A stretch of DNA of 34,954 nt from Thermoleophilia bacterium (GTDB taxonomy: Bacteria; Actinomycetota; Thermoleophilia; Gaiellales; Gaiellaceae). Position numbers and translations under genes: made by a program. The DNA lies in contig JADGPE010000019.1 of the NCBI GenBank assembly GCA_017882605.1, positions 1 through 34,954 of the forward strand, in the 5' to 3' direction. Positions within the stretch are counted from its first letter, which is position 1. Every line of letters begins with the position of its first letter. Below the pieces are notes generated by a model. The model searched no databases and had not been told where the DNA came from. It was given only the letters and a program-made list of their open reading frames with translations. Shown piece after piece: positions 7,767-19,703 of this stretch.

Positions 7767-10700
7767 GCAGCCGCCTCGGCTGCCCGTTCCGGCGCCCGGC
7801 CGCGCAGGCTCGTCGCGGCGCCGACGAGGAGCACCGCCAGAGCGACGTACGCGAGCGCCGCGAGGGCGAGCAACGGCAGATCGAGCGAAAGCCGGAGCGG
7901 GGGCTCGGGCCTCGCGGCGCTCGCCGTCACCGAGACGAGGCTGATCACGAGCGCGCAGAGGATCGCGCCGAGTGCAAGCCCACCGACGATCCCGAACGCC
8001 GCGACGAGCAACGCCCGCAGTCGCAGATGCGCGCGGATCGTCGCAGGTGCGGCCCCCTGCGCCTCGAGGTCGAAGAGCTCACCACGGTCGTCGCGCACGT
8101 CGCTGACGACGGAGAGGACGAGCCCGAGCAGCGCGAGCAGCAGCGCCACCGATGCCGTGCCCGCGAGCGTGAGCAGCGCGCCGCGGGCGAGCGGGTCGGC
8201 CTGCAGCCGGGCGAGCGTCTCGGCGTGGGACTGCACCGAAACCTGGGGGACCTGCGGGGGCGTGGCGCTCGAGAGCCACAGCTCGTTCGTGGTGCCGAGC
8301 CCCGCCGACAGCGTGTCGAGGCGGGTCGCTGCTTCCTGGAAGTCCGCGACCACGGCGTCGCCGACGATCGACGGGAAACGCTGGACGACGCCGACGACGC
8401 GGCCGGAGACCGACTCGCCCTCGATGTCGAGTGGGATGACCCCGCGCGGACCTGCGAGCTCGGCGATCGTCGGTGTCACGAGCACGGGCATCGGCCGGCC
8501 GTCGGTCGGCTGCTTCGGCCGGTACGTTCCGGTGCGATCCGGTGTGAGCACGTAGCCGAGCTCGGCCGGGGTCCCGCCGACGCCGCCGGTCCCGGTCCAG
8601 CGCGCGAAGCCGCCGCGGACCGGCGTTCCGTTCACGCGCGGCGCGCCGAAGGAGAGCCGGCCCTTCGCGCTCGGCTGGATGCCGGTGCCGGCGTTCGCCG
8701 TGAGCCGGCCGTTGTTCAGGATGTCGAGCTCGAGCTCGGCCAGCGTTGCGTGCCGGAACGGGATTCGGCCGTGGAGCACCACACGACGGTTCGCATGCGT
8801 ACGGCCGAGGGAGACCGCCACGTAGTCGCCGAGGCGCGACCGGAAGAACGCGCGAACACCGATGTCGTCACCGGTCCCCGTCACCGGCAGCGTGAACTGT
8901 CGGCCCGCGGGGAGCGAGAGCAGTTGCAGGCCGGCGGGGCGAGGCGTCAGCTTTCGCCCGAGCGAGGCGAGGGACTCGGACGCGAAGTCCGGCCGCCAGC
9001 CCTGCACGGCGGGCAGGGAACGACCCGGCAGGGCGAGGAACCCGAACGTCGCGCCCGATGGGACGTTGCCGGAGAGGCGCACCACCGGTGTCGGCGTGCC
9101 GGGCAGTGACCGCCGCGGCGCGCCGTGCAGCACCGGCACGAGCTGCGACAGATCTTCGCTGAGGACATACGAGGCAGGCACGGCGAACGCCGCCTCCTCG
9201 TGCTGCCCACGTAGGAGCGTCGAGCGGTAGGCGACCGCGAACAGGGCGAGCCCGAGACTCGCGACGAGGAAGGTCGCTGCGATCGCGGCGTGGCCCGGAT
9301 TGCGCGCCAGTGACGCCGCGGCGAGCCTGAGCGAGATCGGCCCGCGCCGGCCGGCTCGGCCGAGGGCGCGCAGCGTGGGCGCGAGCAGGCGCGCCGAGAC
9401 CACAGCGACGGCGAACACAATCAGCGCCGGAACGAGCAGAAGGAACGCGCTCGTCCCGGTGCCGGCAGCAAGCTGCTGCGCGTCGACCGATCCGCGCGCC
9501 CAGCCGACGACGACCACGGCGACCGCCCCGCAGGCTGCTGCGTCGAGCGGCGTGAACGCGAGCCGCCCCAGTTGGACCGTCGGGGCCCGCACCGTGGCGT
9601 AGAGCAGGAGGCCCGCGGACGCGGCGACGACACCCGCCGCCACGAGCCCGCTCGTCGAGAGCAGCGCGTGGCCGATCACCGCGCCGGCCGGGGAGCCCGC
9701 GCGCGACGCGACGATCGCAGCGACACCGCCGCCGGCGACCCAGCCCGCGACGGTGCCCGCGAGGGCGAGCGTGCACGACTCGGCGAGGGTGTGCAGCTCC
9801 ACCTGCCAGCGGCGCGCTCCGAACCAGGTCAGGCGCCGACGGGCGTCGGTGACGTCGCGACGCAGCGCGGCCGCCGCGAGGATCGTGAAGGCGAGGAGCA
9901 GTGCCGCCCCTTCCCCGCCGAGGAGCAGCAGGCGGCGCGAAGCCGCGCGCGAGGCCGCGGACGCGGCGGCGAGCGGCTCGGTCGGCGCGACCACCTGGAA
10001 CTCGTCGGAGCGCGACTCGATCCCGGCCGTCAGCCGTCGCACCTTGTCCGTGAAGGCGTTGATGTCCCACGGGTGCAGGTCGCTGCGCCCGAGTGGCAGG
10101 AGCCAGGCGTACGAGCGGTAGAACGTTTCGAGCTCGGCCGTGGCCGACAGGCCGGCCACGCCGTTCGCGATCACGACCGGCGACGGCTGCGGCGTGTGGT
10201 ATCTGACCGCGCGCGCGACCTGCTCGGTGGGCGGCGTCGGCAGCACGAACGGCGCGAACGGCGCATTCGGCTTCAGCACCGCGGTGCCGACCTCGATCAG
10301 GTTGAGTGCCTTCGTCGACGGGATCGGGCCCCTGCCCTTCAGGCGCAGGACCTCGCAATGCGAGGGGACGCAGACCGCAGGCAGGCGGCCCGAGGTGAGC
10401 CTCACCCAGCGGCCGAGGTCGTTCGCCGCCCGGAGGTTGACGAGCCGCCCCTGGATCGACGCTTCACGGAAGAGCATCGCTGCGGCCGGCTGTTGTCCTG
10501 TGGCGGCGCGCACCTCGGGCGAGACCGTCGCGTCGAGCTGCGAGAACCGGTCGACGGCGCCGCTCCAGACGATCTGCACCTCACGATCTCCCGGAGCGAG
10601 CTGCGCCGTCGCGAGCGCCAGGGACCGGTCCTCCATCACCAGGCGGCCGGCGAGCACGGCGGCCAGCACGGCTGCGCCGGCGACGACGCCGATCGCGACC

Positions 10701-10780
10701 AGGACGAGCCGCTCGCCGCCGGCGCCGAGACGCGCTCGCACGAGCCGGAGCGGGAAGCTGATCCGAACGAACTGCGACAC
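7763..10780 (-). CDS. FtsX/MacB-type ABC transporter permease, double-module
   Basis: 1005 aa from the chosen GTG at 10778-10780, which gives MSQFVRISFPLRLVRARLG followed at once by a membrane helix (about 26-46). There is a large extracytoplasmic region, then several helices (about 255-470). A second FtsX-like helix near 500-520 is followed by a second large external region (to about 850). At least three helices close the protein. The pattern is two FtsX modules in one chain, matching the two ATPase cassettes fused in the next gene. The open frame extends 17 codons further up, but that start would overlap the divergent CGNR gene. The cargo is unknown; the external domains carry no motif I recognise. 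The inverted repeat at 10776-10804 covers this start. Confidence 0.85.
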   Translation of the reverse strand: MSQFVRISFPLRLVRARLGAGGERLVLVAIGVVAGAAVLAAVLAGRLVMEDRSLALATAQLAPGDREVQIVWSGAVDRFSQLDATVSPEVRAATGQQPAAAMLFREASIQGRLVNLRAANDLGRWVRLTSGRLPAVCVPSHCEVLRLKGRGPIPSTKALNLIEVGTAVLKPNAPFAPFVLPTPPTEQVARAVRYHTPQPSPVVIANGVAGLSATAELETFYRSYAWLLPLGRSDLHPWDINAFTDKVRRLTAGIESRSDEFQVVAPTEPLAAASAASRAASRRLLLLGGEGAALLLAFTILAAAALRRDVTDARRRLTWFGARRWQVELHTLAESCTLALAGTVAGWVAGGGVAAIVASRAGSPAGAVIGHALLSTSGLVAAGVVAASAGLLLYATVRAPTVQLGRLAFTPLDAAACGAVAVVVVGWARGSVDAQQLAAGTGTSAFLLLVPALIVFAVAVVSARLLAPTLRALGRAGRRGPISLRLAAASLARNPGHAAIAATFLVASLGLALFAVAYRSTLLRGQHEEAAFAVPASYVLSEDLSQLVPVLHGAPRRSLPGTPTPVVRLSGNVPSGATFGFLALPGRSLPAVQGWRPDFASESLASLGRKLTPRPAGLQLLSLPAGRQFTLPVTGTGDDIGVRAFFRSRLGDYVAVSLGRTHANRRVVLHGRIPFRHATLAELELDILNNGRLTANAGTGIQPSAKGRLSFGAPRVNGTPVRGGFARWTGTGGVGGTPAELGYVLTPDRTGTYRPKQPTDGRPMPVLVTPTIAELAGPRGVIPLDIEGESVSGRVVGVVQRFPSIVGDAVVADFQEAATRLDTLSAGLGTTNELWLSSATPPQVPQVSVQSHAETLARLQADPLARGALLTLAGTASVALLLALLGLVLSVVSDVRDDRGELFDLEAQGAAPATIRAHLRLRALLVAAFGIVGGLALGAILCALVISLVSVTASAARPEPPLRLSLDLPLLALAALAYVALAVLLVGAATSLRGRAPERAAEAAA

Positions 10781-10804
10781 CGGTACAAGGACTCTACCGG
10801 TGTC
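10776..10804. promoter_or_regulatory. Perfect 10-bp inverted repeat (operator candidate)
   Basis: GACACCGGTA (10776-10785) and its exact complement TACCGGTGTC (10795-10804) are separated by 9 bases. Half-site centres are 19 bp apart, close to two helical turns, as expected for a dimeric repressor. The element sits between the divergent transporter operon and CGNR gene and covers the likely permease start. The adjoining CGNR protein is a candidate ligand, by position only. Confidence 0.5.
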
Positions 10805-10810
10805 TAGACT
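10801..10810. promoter_or_regulatory. Overlapping divergent -10 hexamers
   Basis: On the plus strand TAGACT (10805-10810) lies 11 bases before the CGNR ATG. On the minus strand TAGACA (10806-10801) lies 20 bases before the permease GTG. The two share a TCTAGA palindrome next to the inverted repeat, so one bound protein could control both directions. -35 elements are weak. Confidence 0.35.
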
Positions 10811-10821
10811 GTCCGGCAACG

Positions 10822-11316
10822 ATGAGCCCACGCTACGACGTCCCCAAGGCAGCGCCCGCGCCGCTCGTCCGCGTGCAGCAGTTCTTGAACACCGTCGACC
10901 TCGAGAACGAGGTCGACTGGCTCCCTGCCTGGCTCGAGGAGCGCGACCTCAGCGGTGAGCTCGAACGTGCGCGAACGTTGCGCGACGGTCTCCGTGACCT
11001 GGCGATCGCGAACAACGGCGCCGCTCCGGGCGCGGCCGCGCTCGAGGTGGTGAACCGCGCCGCTGCTCGACTCTCGCCGCGGGTCGACGCCGGCGCCCGT
11101 GTGCGCATCGCAAGCGACGGCGACGAGCTCGACGAGCTCGTCGCCTGCGCGCTCGGCGCGATGCTCGACGGCAGCTGGACGCGGCTCAAGGCCTGCCGCA
11201 ACTGCCACTGGTCGTTTTACGACTACTCGCCGAACCGCTCTGCCGCCTGGTGCTCGATGCAGCTCTGCGGGAACCGCGCGAAGACGCGCGCATATCGCCG
11301 CCGCAAGGGCTCCTGA
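10822..11316 (+). CDS. CGNR zinc-finger protein (ABATE domain), putative transcription regulator
   Basis: 164 aa. The C-terminus holds the CGNR finger with Cys125, Cys128, Cys144 and Cys149; the last cysteine begins the family motif CGNR (149-152), followed by a basic tail (KTRAYRRRKGS). The first 110 residues look like the helical ABATE domain that precedes this finger in many actinobacterial proteins, often called stress-induced transcription regulators. Its ligand is unknown. ATG at 10822 is chosen because it begins just after a -10-like hexamer and no upstream Shine-Dalgarno fits another start. It diverges from the FtsX-type transporter, with an inverted repeat between them, so control of that transporter is plausible but untested. 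It converges with argF 27 bases downstream. Confidence 0.85.
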   Translation: MSPRYDVPKAAPAPLVRVQQFLNTVDLENEVDWLPAWLEERDLSGELERARTLRDGLRDLAIANNGAAPGAAALEVVNRAAARLSPRVDAGARVRIASDGDELDELVACALGAMLDGSWTRLKACRNCHWSFYDYSPNRSAAWCSMQLCGNRAKTRAYRRRKGS

Positions 11317-11343
11317 GGCCGGCCCTCCCGAGGCAAGCCCTCC

Positions 11344-12230
11344 CTAGACGTCGAGCAGCAGTGCCAGCAGGGCCTTCTGGACGTGGAGGCGGTTCTCGGC
11401 CTCGTCCCAGATCGCCGACCGGTCGCCGTACAGCAGGTCGGCGGTGATCTCCTCGCCCGCGTGCGCCGGCAGGCAGTGCATGACGAATGCTCCCGGGGCG
11501 GCGAGCGAGAGCAGCGCACCGTCGAGGCGGTAGGGCTCGAGGTCGCGCAGCCGGGTGCCTCGCTCGTGCTCCTGTCCCATGCTGATCCAGGTGTCCGTGA
11601 CGATGACGTTCGCGCCGGCGACCGCGTCGCTCGGGTCGACGACGTTCTCGACCCCCGGCGCCTCGTAGCCCGGGGGGCACGCCGAGACGACGTCGTAGCC
11701 GAGCAGCTTGCCGAGGGCGGCGAGCGAGACGAGCACGTTGGAGCCGTCACCGACCCAGGCGACGCGAACGCCGTCGAGGCCGCCCAGGCGGTCGCGAATC
11801 GTGAGCGCGTCGGCGAGGGCCTGGCACGGGTGCTCGTCCGCCGTGAGGGCGTTGATCACCGGGACCGAAGCCCACTCGGCCCACGCCTCGAGCTCTTCGT
11901 GCGCGTGCGTGCGCACCGCCAGCGCGTCGACGTAGCGCGAAAGCGCGCGCGCCGTGTCCGGAAGGGACTCGCCGCGGGAGATCTGCAGCTCATCAGGGCT
12001 GAGCGCGATCGCGGTGCCGCCGAGGTGCGCCATCGCGACGGAGAACGACACGCGTGTTCGTGTCGAGTGCTTCGAGAAGTAGAGGCCGAGGGTCGCTCCG
12101 GGCGCGAGCGGGCGGCGCGGATCCGCCTTCAGCTCCACGGCGAGGTCGAGGATCCGCTCCGCCTCCTCGGGGACGAGGTCGGAGATGCGCAGCAGGTCAC
12201 GTCCTGCGAGTGAGACAGACAGCGGTGTGG

Positions 12231-12234
<4 letters not shown>
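11344..12234 (-). CDS. argF: Ornithine carbamoyltransferase
   Basis: 296 aa from GTG at 12234. Joins ornithine and carbamoyl phosphate to make citrulline, the sixth step of arginine synthesis. Motifs: carbamoyl-phosphate loop STRTR (57-61), HPCQ (135-138), the ornithine-side SMG loop (in DTWISMGQ) and HCLPA (253-257). The chosen GTG overlaps the argH stop as GTGA and has AAAGGAG 8 bases upstream (12243-12249). A TTG two codons earlier is too close to that site. It is the last gene of the arginine operon, whereas actinobacterial clusters commonly put argF between argD and argR. Position at the end of argGH, in an anabolic operon without arcA or arcC, supports biosynthetic rather than catabolic use. 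Probably repressed by the ArgR of this operon. Confidence 0.95.
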
Positions 12235-16288
<4,054 letters not shown>

Positions 16289-16292
<4 letters not shown>

Positions 16293-16957
16293 GCGACGAC
16301 CGCCGTGCAGCCGATCTCCGCGGCGATCCCGCTTCCGGCCGCAAGCGCTGCGGCACGCAGCTTGGGAACGATTCCGCCTTCGAACTCGCCGGCGTCGAGC
16401 ATGCGCGTCGCACGGCCGACGTCGATCGCGGTGAGCACCTCGTCGTCCACGAACAGCCCGGCGACATCGGTGAGGAAGACGAGGCGCCTCGCACCGAGAC
16501 CGAGCGCGAGCGCGGCGGCCGCGTCGTCGGCGTTCACGTTCAACGGGCCGACCGCGAGAGGCGCGACGACGGGGACGCGCCCGGCGGCGATCGCGGCCAG
16601 GATCTGCTTCGGCCGGCAGGGAAGCGGCTCCCCGACCCAGCCGAGCGGCTGCACCGGGACCGCGTAGAGCCCGGCCTGGTCGCCGAACACGGAGACCGAG
16701 ATCTCGCCGAGGGCCTCGCAGAGGGCGGCGTTCACCTCGGCCATCGACTCGCGCACGACCTCCAGGGCGGCGCGCGATGTCCGCCGCCGGCCGTTCACGA
16801 ACTCGACGGGGATGCCGCGCCGGTTCATCTCCTCGGTGATCTGCGGGCCGGCGCCGTGCACGACGATGAGCTCATGGCCCTCCTCGCGGAGGCCGAGGAT
16901 CCGGTCGACCGACTCGGCGGCGACCGCGCCGCCGACCTTCACGACCAGCCGGGTCAC
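16289..16957 (-). CDS. argB: Acetylglutamate kinase, compact form
   Basis: 222 aa from GTG at 16955-16957. Phosphorylates N-acetylglutamate, the second step. Seen: KVGGAV (7-12) for the phosphate-binding lysine and glycines, VHGAGPQI (34-41; usual HGGG has become HGAG), VNGRRRT, PLNVNADDAAA, TDVAGLF and EGGIVPKL with the active-site lysine. It is 35-80 residues shorter than common forms (about 258-300). It lacks the N-terminal helix linked with arginine feedback inhibition and a stretch before the last strand, yet ends with a normal-looking GCTAVVA strand. The start overlaps argJ (GTGA); the stop overlaps argD (ATGA). The upstream part of the open frame belongs to an argJ shadow. Function is firm from context; feedback behaviour is inference. 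Confidence 0.9.
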
Positions 16958-18117
16958 GAGCGGTACTCCGCGTTGATCCGGACGTAGTCGTACGAGAGGT
17001 CGCTCGTCAGGTAGCCGGCCTGGCCGCTGCCGAGGCCGAGGTCGAGCTCGATCGTGCAGACCGCGCCGTCGACGGGTGGCTCGGCGTTCTGCGGCGAGCC
17101 GGCGACGAGCACCGGCGTGCCGTTGTAGGAGAGCGAGACGAGCGCAGCGTCGATCTGCGCATAGCCGCCGTTGAACGGCGCCGACCCAGCCGCCATCAAT
17201 ACGCGGCCCCAGTTCGCGTCGCGGCCGAACAGCGCCGTCTTGACGAGCGGCGACGTCGCGATGCGCTGAGCAATCGCTCTTGCCTCCTCGTCGCTCGCGG
17301 CGCCCGTGACCGAGATCTCGGCGAGCAGGGTCGCGCCTTCGCCGTCGGCGACGATGTCGTGCGAGAGCTCGGCGCACACGGCCCGCAGCGCTCCGGCGAA
17401 CGCGACGTCGGTCGCGGGCGTTCGCTCGATCTGCGCGGCGCCGGACGAGAGCAGCACGACGGCGTCGTTCGTCGAGCACTCGCCGTCGACGGTGATCGCG
17501 TTGAAGCTGACCTCGACGACGGGCCTCAGGAAGTCGATCGCCTCGCCCGGCTCGAGCGGATAGTCGGTCGTGACGACCGCGAGCATGGTCGCCAGGTTGG
17601 GGTGAATCATCCCTGAGCCCTTCGCCATGCCGCCGACGGTGAAGCCCGCGCCCTGCGACACGGCGGTCTTCGCGCGGGTGTCGGTGGTGAGAATCGCCTC
17701 GGCCGCGTCGGCGCCGCCGTCCGGGGAGAGCGCCGCGGCTGCGTCAGCGAGCCCGGCGAAGATGCGCTCCATCGGCATTGGCGCGCCGATCACGCCGGTC
17801 GAGAGGACGATCACCTGCTCCGGGTCGAGCCCGAGGAGCGAGGCGGCACGCGCGGCGGTCGCAACCGCGTCGGCGATCCCCTGCTCGCCGGTCGCCGCAT
17901 TGGCGACGCCGGAGTTGACGACGATCGCCTGCGGCTGTGCCTGCTCGAGATGCTGCTTGGAGACGACAACCGGCGCCGCGAGCACCCTGTTCTGCGTCCA
18001 CATCGCGGCGCCCGTCGCCGGTGTCAGCGAGCGCACGAGCGCGAGGTCGCGTTTCTCCTTGCGGATCTTCGCGTGCACGCCCGACGCGACGAAGCCGGCG
18101 GCGGCCGTCACGGTCAT
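16954..18117 (-). CDS. argJ: Glutamate N-acetyltransferase / amino-acid acetyltransferase
   Basis: 387 aa from ATG at 18115-18117. ArgJ moves the acetyl group from N-acetylornithine to glutamate, and in bifunctional members also uses acetyl-CoA; this recycling replaces argA and argE. The precursor cleaves itself at the conserved KGSGMIHPNLATMLA block; Thr177 would be the new N-terminal nucleophile of the beta chain. Other family marks are VTAAAGFVASGVHAKI near the N-terminus, NSGVANAATG (68-77), and TVDGECSTND, ANWGRVLMAAG and GYLTSDLSYDYVRINAEYRS at the C-terminus. The frame is open for another 200 codons upstream, but that part is shadow sequence of argC. Overlaps argC and argB by 4 bases each. 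Confidence 0.94.
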   Translation of the reverse strand: MTVTAAAGFVASGVHAKIRKEKRDLALVRSLTPATGAAMWTQNRVLAAPVVVSKQHLEQAQPQAIVVNSGVANAATGEQGIADAVATAARAASLLGLDPEQVIVLSTGVIGAPMPMERIFAGLADAAAALSPDGGADAAEAILTTDTRAKTAVSQGAGFTVGGMAKGSGMIHPNLATMLAVVTTDYPLEPGEAIDFLRPVVEVSFNAITVDGECSTNDAVVLLSSGAAQIERTPATDVAFAGALRAVCAELSHDIVADGEGATLLAEISVTGAASDEEARAIAQRIATSPLVKTALFGRDANWGRVLMAAGSAPFNGGYAQIDAALVSLSYNGTPVLVAGSPQNAEPPVDGAVCTIELDLGLGSGQAGYLTSDLSYDYVRINAEYRS

Positions 18118-19067
18118 ACGAGCACTCCAGCAAGCCGCAGCCCGGCGGTCTCGGGGAGCCCGAGCGCAAGGTTCGCGTTCTGCATGGCCTGGCCGGCCGC
18201 GCCCTTGCCGAGGTTGTCGAGCGCGCAGATGACGATCGTCGTGCCGGTCTCGCCGTCCCTGAAGACGCCGAGCTCGGCTGCGTCGGTTCCCTGCACGCGC
18301 GAGAGCTCCGGCGTCACGCCGTCGGGCAGCACGCGCACGACCGGGCACGCGGCGTAGGCCTCTTCGAGCAGCGCGCGGGCGTCGGCGTCGGTCTGCACGT
18401 AACACGTGGCGAGCAGGCCTCGCCGCACGGGCAGCAGGTGTGGCACGAAACAGACAGGCATCCCGAGCTGCTGTGCGATCTCCGGGGCGTGGCGATGGGC
18501 GCCGATCGCGTACGGCGTGAGGTTCTCCAGCACCGAGCCCGCATGCGATGACGGCTTCAGCGACTTGCCGGCGCCCGAGACACCCGACTTCGCATCGATC
18601 ACGGCGCCGCTGATCGAGGCGGCCAGCGGGACGAGCGCCAGGAGTGCGGCCGTGGCGTAGCAGCCCGGGTTCGCGATCAACGGGCCTCGCGCCGGGAAGA
18701 GCTCCGGCAGGCCGTAGCTCCACGCGCCGGGCGCCGCGCCGTACCAGGTCTGGGCCGCAGCGTCGTCCGTGAGCCGGTGCGCGCCGGCGAGATCGACGAC
18801 GACCGCGCCCTGCGGTGGCTCGAAGGCAGCCGACTTGTCGTTGTCGAGGCAGAGAAAGAGCACGTCGGCGCCGCTCGCTGCGGCCTCGTCGTTGGTGACG
18901 AATCCTGGGAGGGAGCCGTTCAGGCGCGGGTCGAGCGCTCCGGCGGGCCGGCCCGCCAGCGAGTCGGAGCCGAGCGCGGCCACCGAGAGACCGGGGTGCG
19001 CCAGCACCCGGTCGAGCGTCTCCTGGCCGGCGTAGCCGGCGCAGCCGAGGATGGCGGCGCGTTGCAT
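18114..19067 (-). CDS. argC: N-acetyl-gamma-glutamyl-phosphate reductase
   Basis: 317 aa. NADPH-dependent reduction of N-acetylglutamyl phosphate to the semialdehyde, the third step. The Rossmann start GCAGYAGQETL (8-18) corresponds to the usual GASGYTG; ANPGCYATA carries the catalytic Cys136, KSGVSGAGKSLKPSS the substrate loop, and AHRHAPEI the conserved general-base histidine. First gene of the argCJBDRGHF operon. The ATG has no Shine-Dalgarno sequence, and a good -10 hexamer ends 8 bases before it, so the message is probably leaderless. An ARG-box-like palindrome overlaps the -35 region, so this promoter is expected to be repressed by ArgR with arginine. Confidence 0.95.
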   Translation of the reverse strand: MQRAAILGCAGYAGQETLDRVLAHPGLSVAALGSDSLAGRPAGALDPRLNGSLPGFVTNDEAAASGADVLFLCLDNDKSAAFEPPQGAVVVDLAGAHRLTDDAAAQTWYGAAPGAWSYGLPELFPARGPLIANPGCYATAALLALVPLAASISGAVIDAKSGVSGAGKSLKPSSHAGSVLENLTPYAIGAHRHAPEIAQQLGMPVCFVPHLLPVRRGLLATCYVQTDADARALLEEAYAACPVVRVLPDGVTPELSRVQGTDAAELGVFRDGETGTTIVICALDNLGKGAAGQAMQNANLALGLPETAGLRLAGVLV

Positions 19068-19075
19068 GGCGGAGA

Positions 19076-19103
19076 ACTATACAGATGAGTGCAAATTATG
19101 CAA
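19076..19103 (-). promoter_or_regulatory. argC promoter with ARG-box-like operator
   Basis: Minus strand: -35 TTGCAT (19103-19098), 16-base spacer, -10 TATAGT (19081-19076), ATG 8 bases later. The palindrome TGCA-N5-TGCA (19090-19102; TGCATAATTTGCA on the minus strand) covers part of the -35 and the spacer. ArgR boxes in other bacteria pair TGAAT/TGCAT half-sites around an A/T core; this one is one base shorter at the centre. The stop codon of the L,D-transpeptidase gene (19096-19098) lies inside it. Confidence 0.6.
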
Positions 19104-19674
19104 CGCCGATCGAGATCGACGCTCCCGGGCGGAGCCGGCGCAGGAGCTGGCGCAGCTCCGGGCGGGGTAGCGAGACGCAGCCGCTCGTCGCCCGGCCGGT
19201 GTCGTCGTGCAGGAAGATCGCGCTGCCTCGGCCGGGAACGGTGGGCGCGACGTTGTACTGCACGACCACGAACTCACGATAGGCGACGGTCGCGCGCCAG
19301 AGCGCCTCGCCGCCGCGAAACGGCGGCGGGGCCCCGCAGGCCACGTGCCGGAAGCGGTTGTACGTCGGCGACGCGGGATCCTCGTCCCACCAGTCCCCGC
19401 AGCGCAGGCGGTGGTACCCGAGTCGCACCCCCGGGTCCGGGTCGAGGCCGTACACGGTGGGGCCGAGCGCGAACGTGCCGGTGGGCGTCGTGCCGTCTCC
19501 TTCCCGGTGCCGGGCGGAGAGCCCGCGGTAGCCGACACGGGCGCGCCACGGGCCGAGGATCCGCCGGCCGCACTCGCTGAGCGTGAGCGTCGCCGTCGTC
19601 GAGCGCGGGCTCGGAGCGACCACGGTGATCCGTTGCGGACAGGCCAGGACGAGGGCGAGCGCAAGCGTCAGCAT
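19096..19674 (-). CDS. L,D-transpeptidase (YkuD domain)
   Basis: 192 aa. The C-terminal YkuD core has IFLHDDTGRATSGCVSLP with His156, Ser164 and nucleophile Cys166, the classic H...S-x-GC arrangement. Such enzymes make 3-3 peptidoglycan crosslinks or attach proteins to the wall, outside the membrane. The start MLTLALALVLACPQ is hydrophobic but lacks the usual positive residues; VLAC is a poor lipobox match, so it could be a short signal peptide or lipoprotein signal. No peptidoglycan-binding domain is present. The start region faces the M15 peptidase gene 29 bases away, so two wall enzymes are driven from one tiny divergent region. The stop TAA lies inside the argC operator; transcription from this gene may read into the arginine operon. 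Confidence 0.88.
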   Translation of the reverse strand: MLTLALALVLACPQRITVVAPSPRSTTATLTLSECGRRILGPWRARVGYRGLSARHREGDGTTPTGTFALGPTVYGLDPDPGVRLGYHRLRCGDWWDEDPASPTYNRFRHVACGAPPPFRGGEALWRATVAYREFVVVQYNVAPTVPGRGSAIFLHDDTGRATSGCVSLPRPELRQLLRRLRPGASISIGVA

Positions 19675-19684
19675 CGCGGCAGCC

Positions 19685-19694
19685 AGAGTACGCT
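19685..19694. promoter_or_regulatory. Interlocked divergent -10 hexamers of the two wall-enzyme genes
   Basis: Minus-strand TACTCT (19690-19685) is 10 bases before the L,D-transpeptidase ATG. Plus-strand TACGCT (19689-19694) is 9 bases before the M15 peptidase ATG. They share two bases within the 29-base gap, so the promoters would compete. There is no Shine-Dalgarno sequence on either side. Confidence 0.35.
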
Positions 19695-19703
19695 GCCTGT
19701 CGC

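Noticed and set aside
7226-10807. Long plus-strand open frames (627 and 411 codons) opposite the transporter genes
   Set aside because: Low-complexity Arg/Gly/Glu sequence without motifs, antisense to a well-supported ABC transporter.
11317-11343. GGCCGGCC palindrome between the CGNR and argF stops as a terminator
   Set aside because: The stem is short, has no T-run on either strand, and such G+C palindromes are common here.
18118-18723. 200-codon N-terminal extension of argJ
   Set aside because: The extension is a shadow of argC; the family start VTAAAGF with ATGA overlap is at 18117. The same holds for the upward extensions of argB, argR and rraA.
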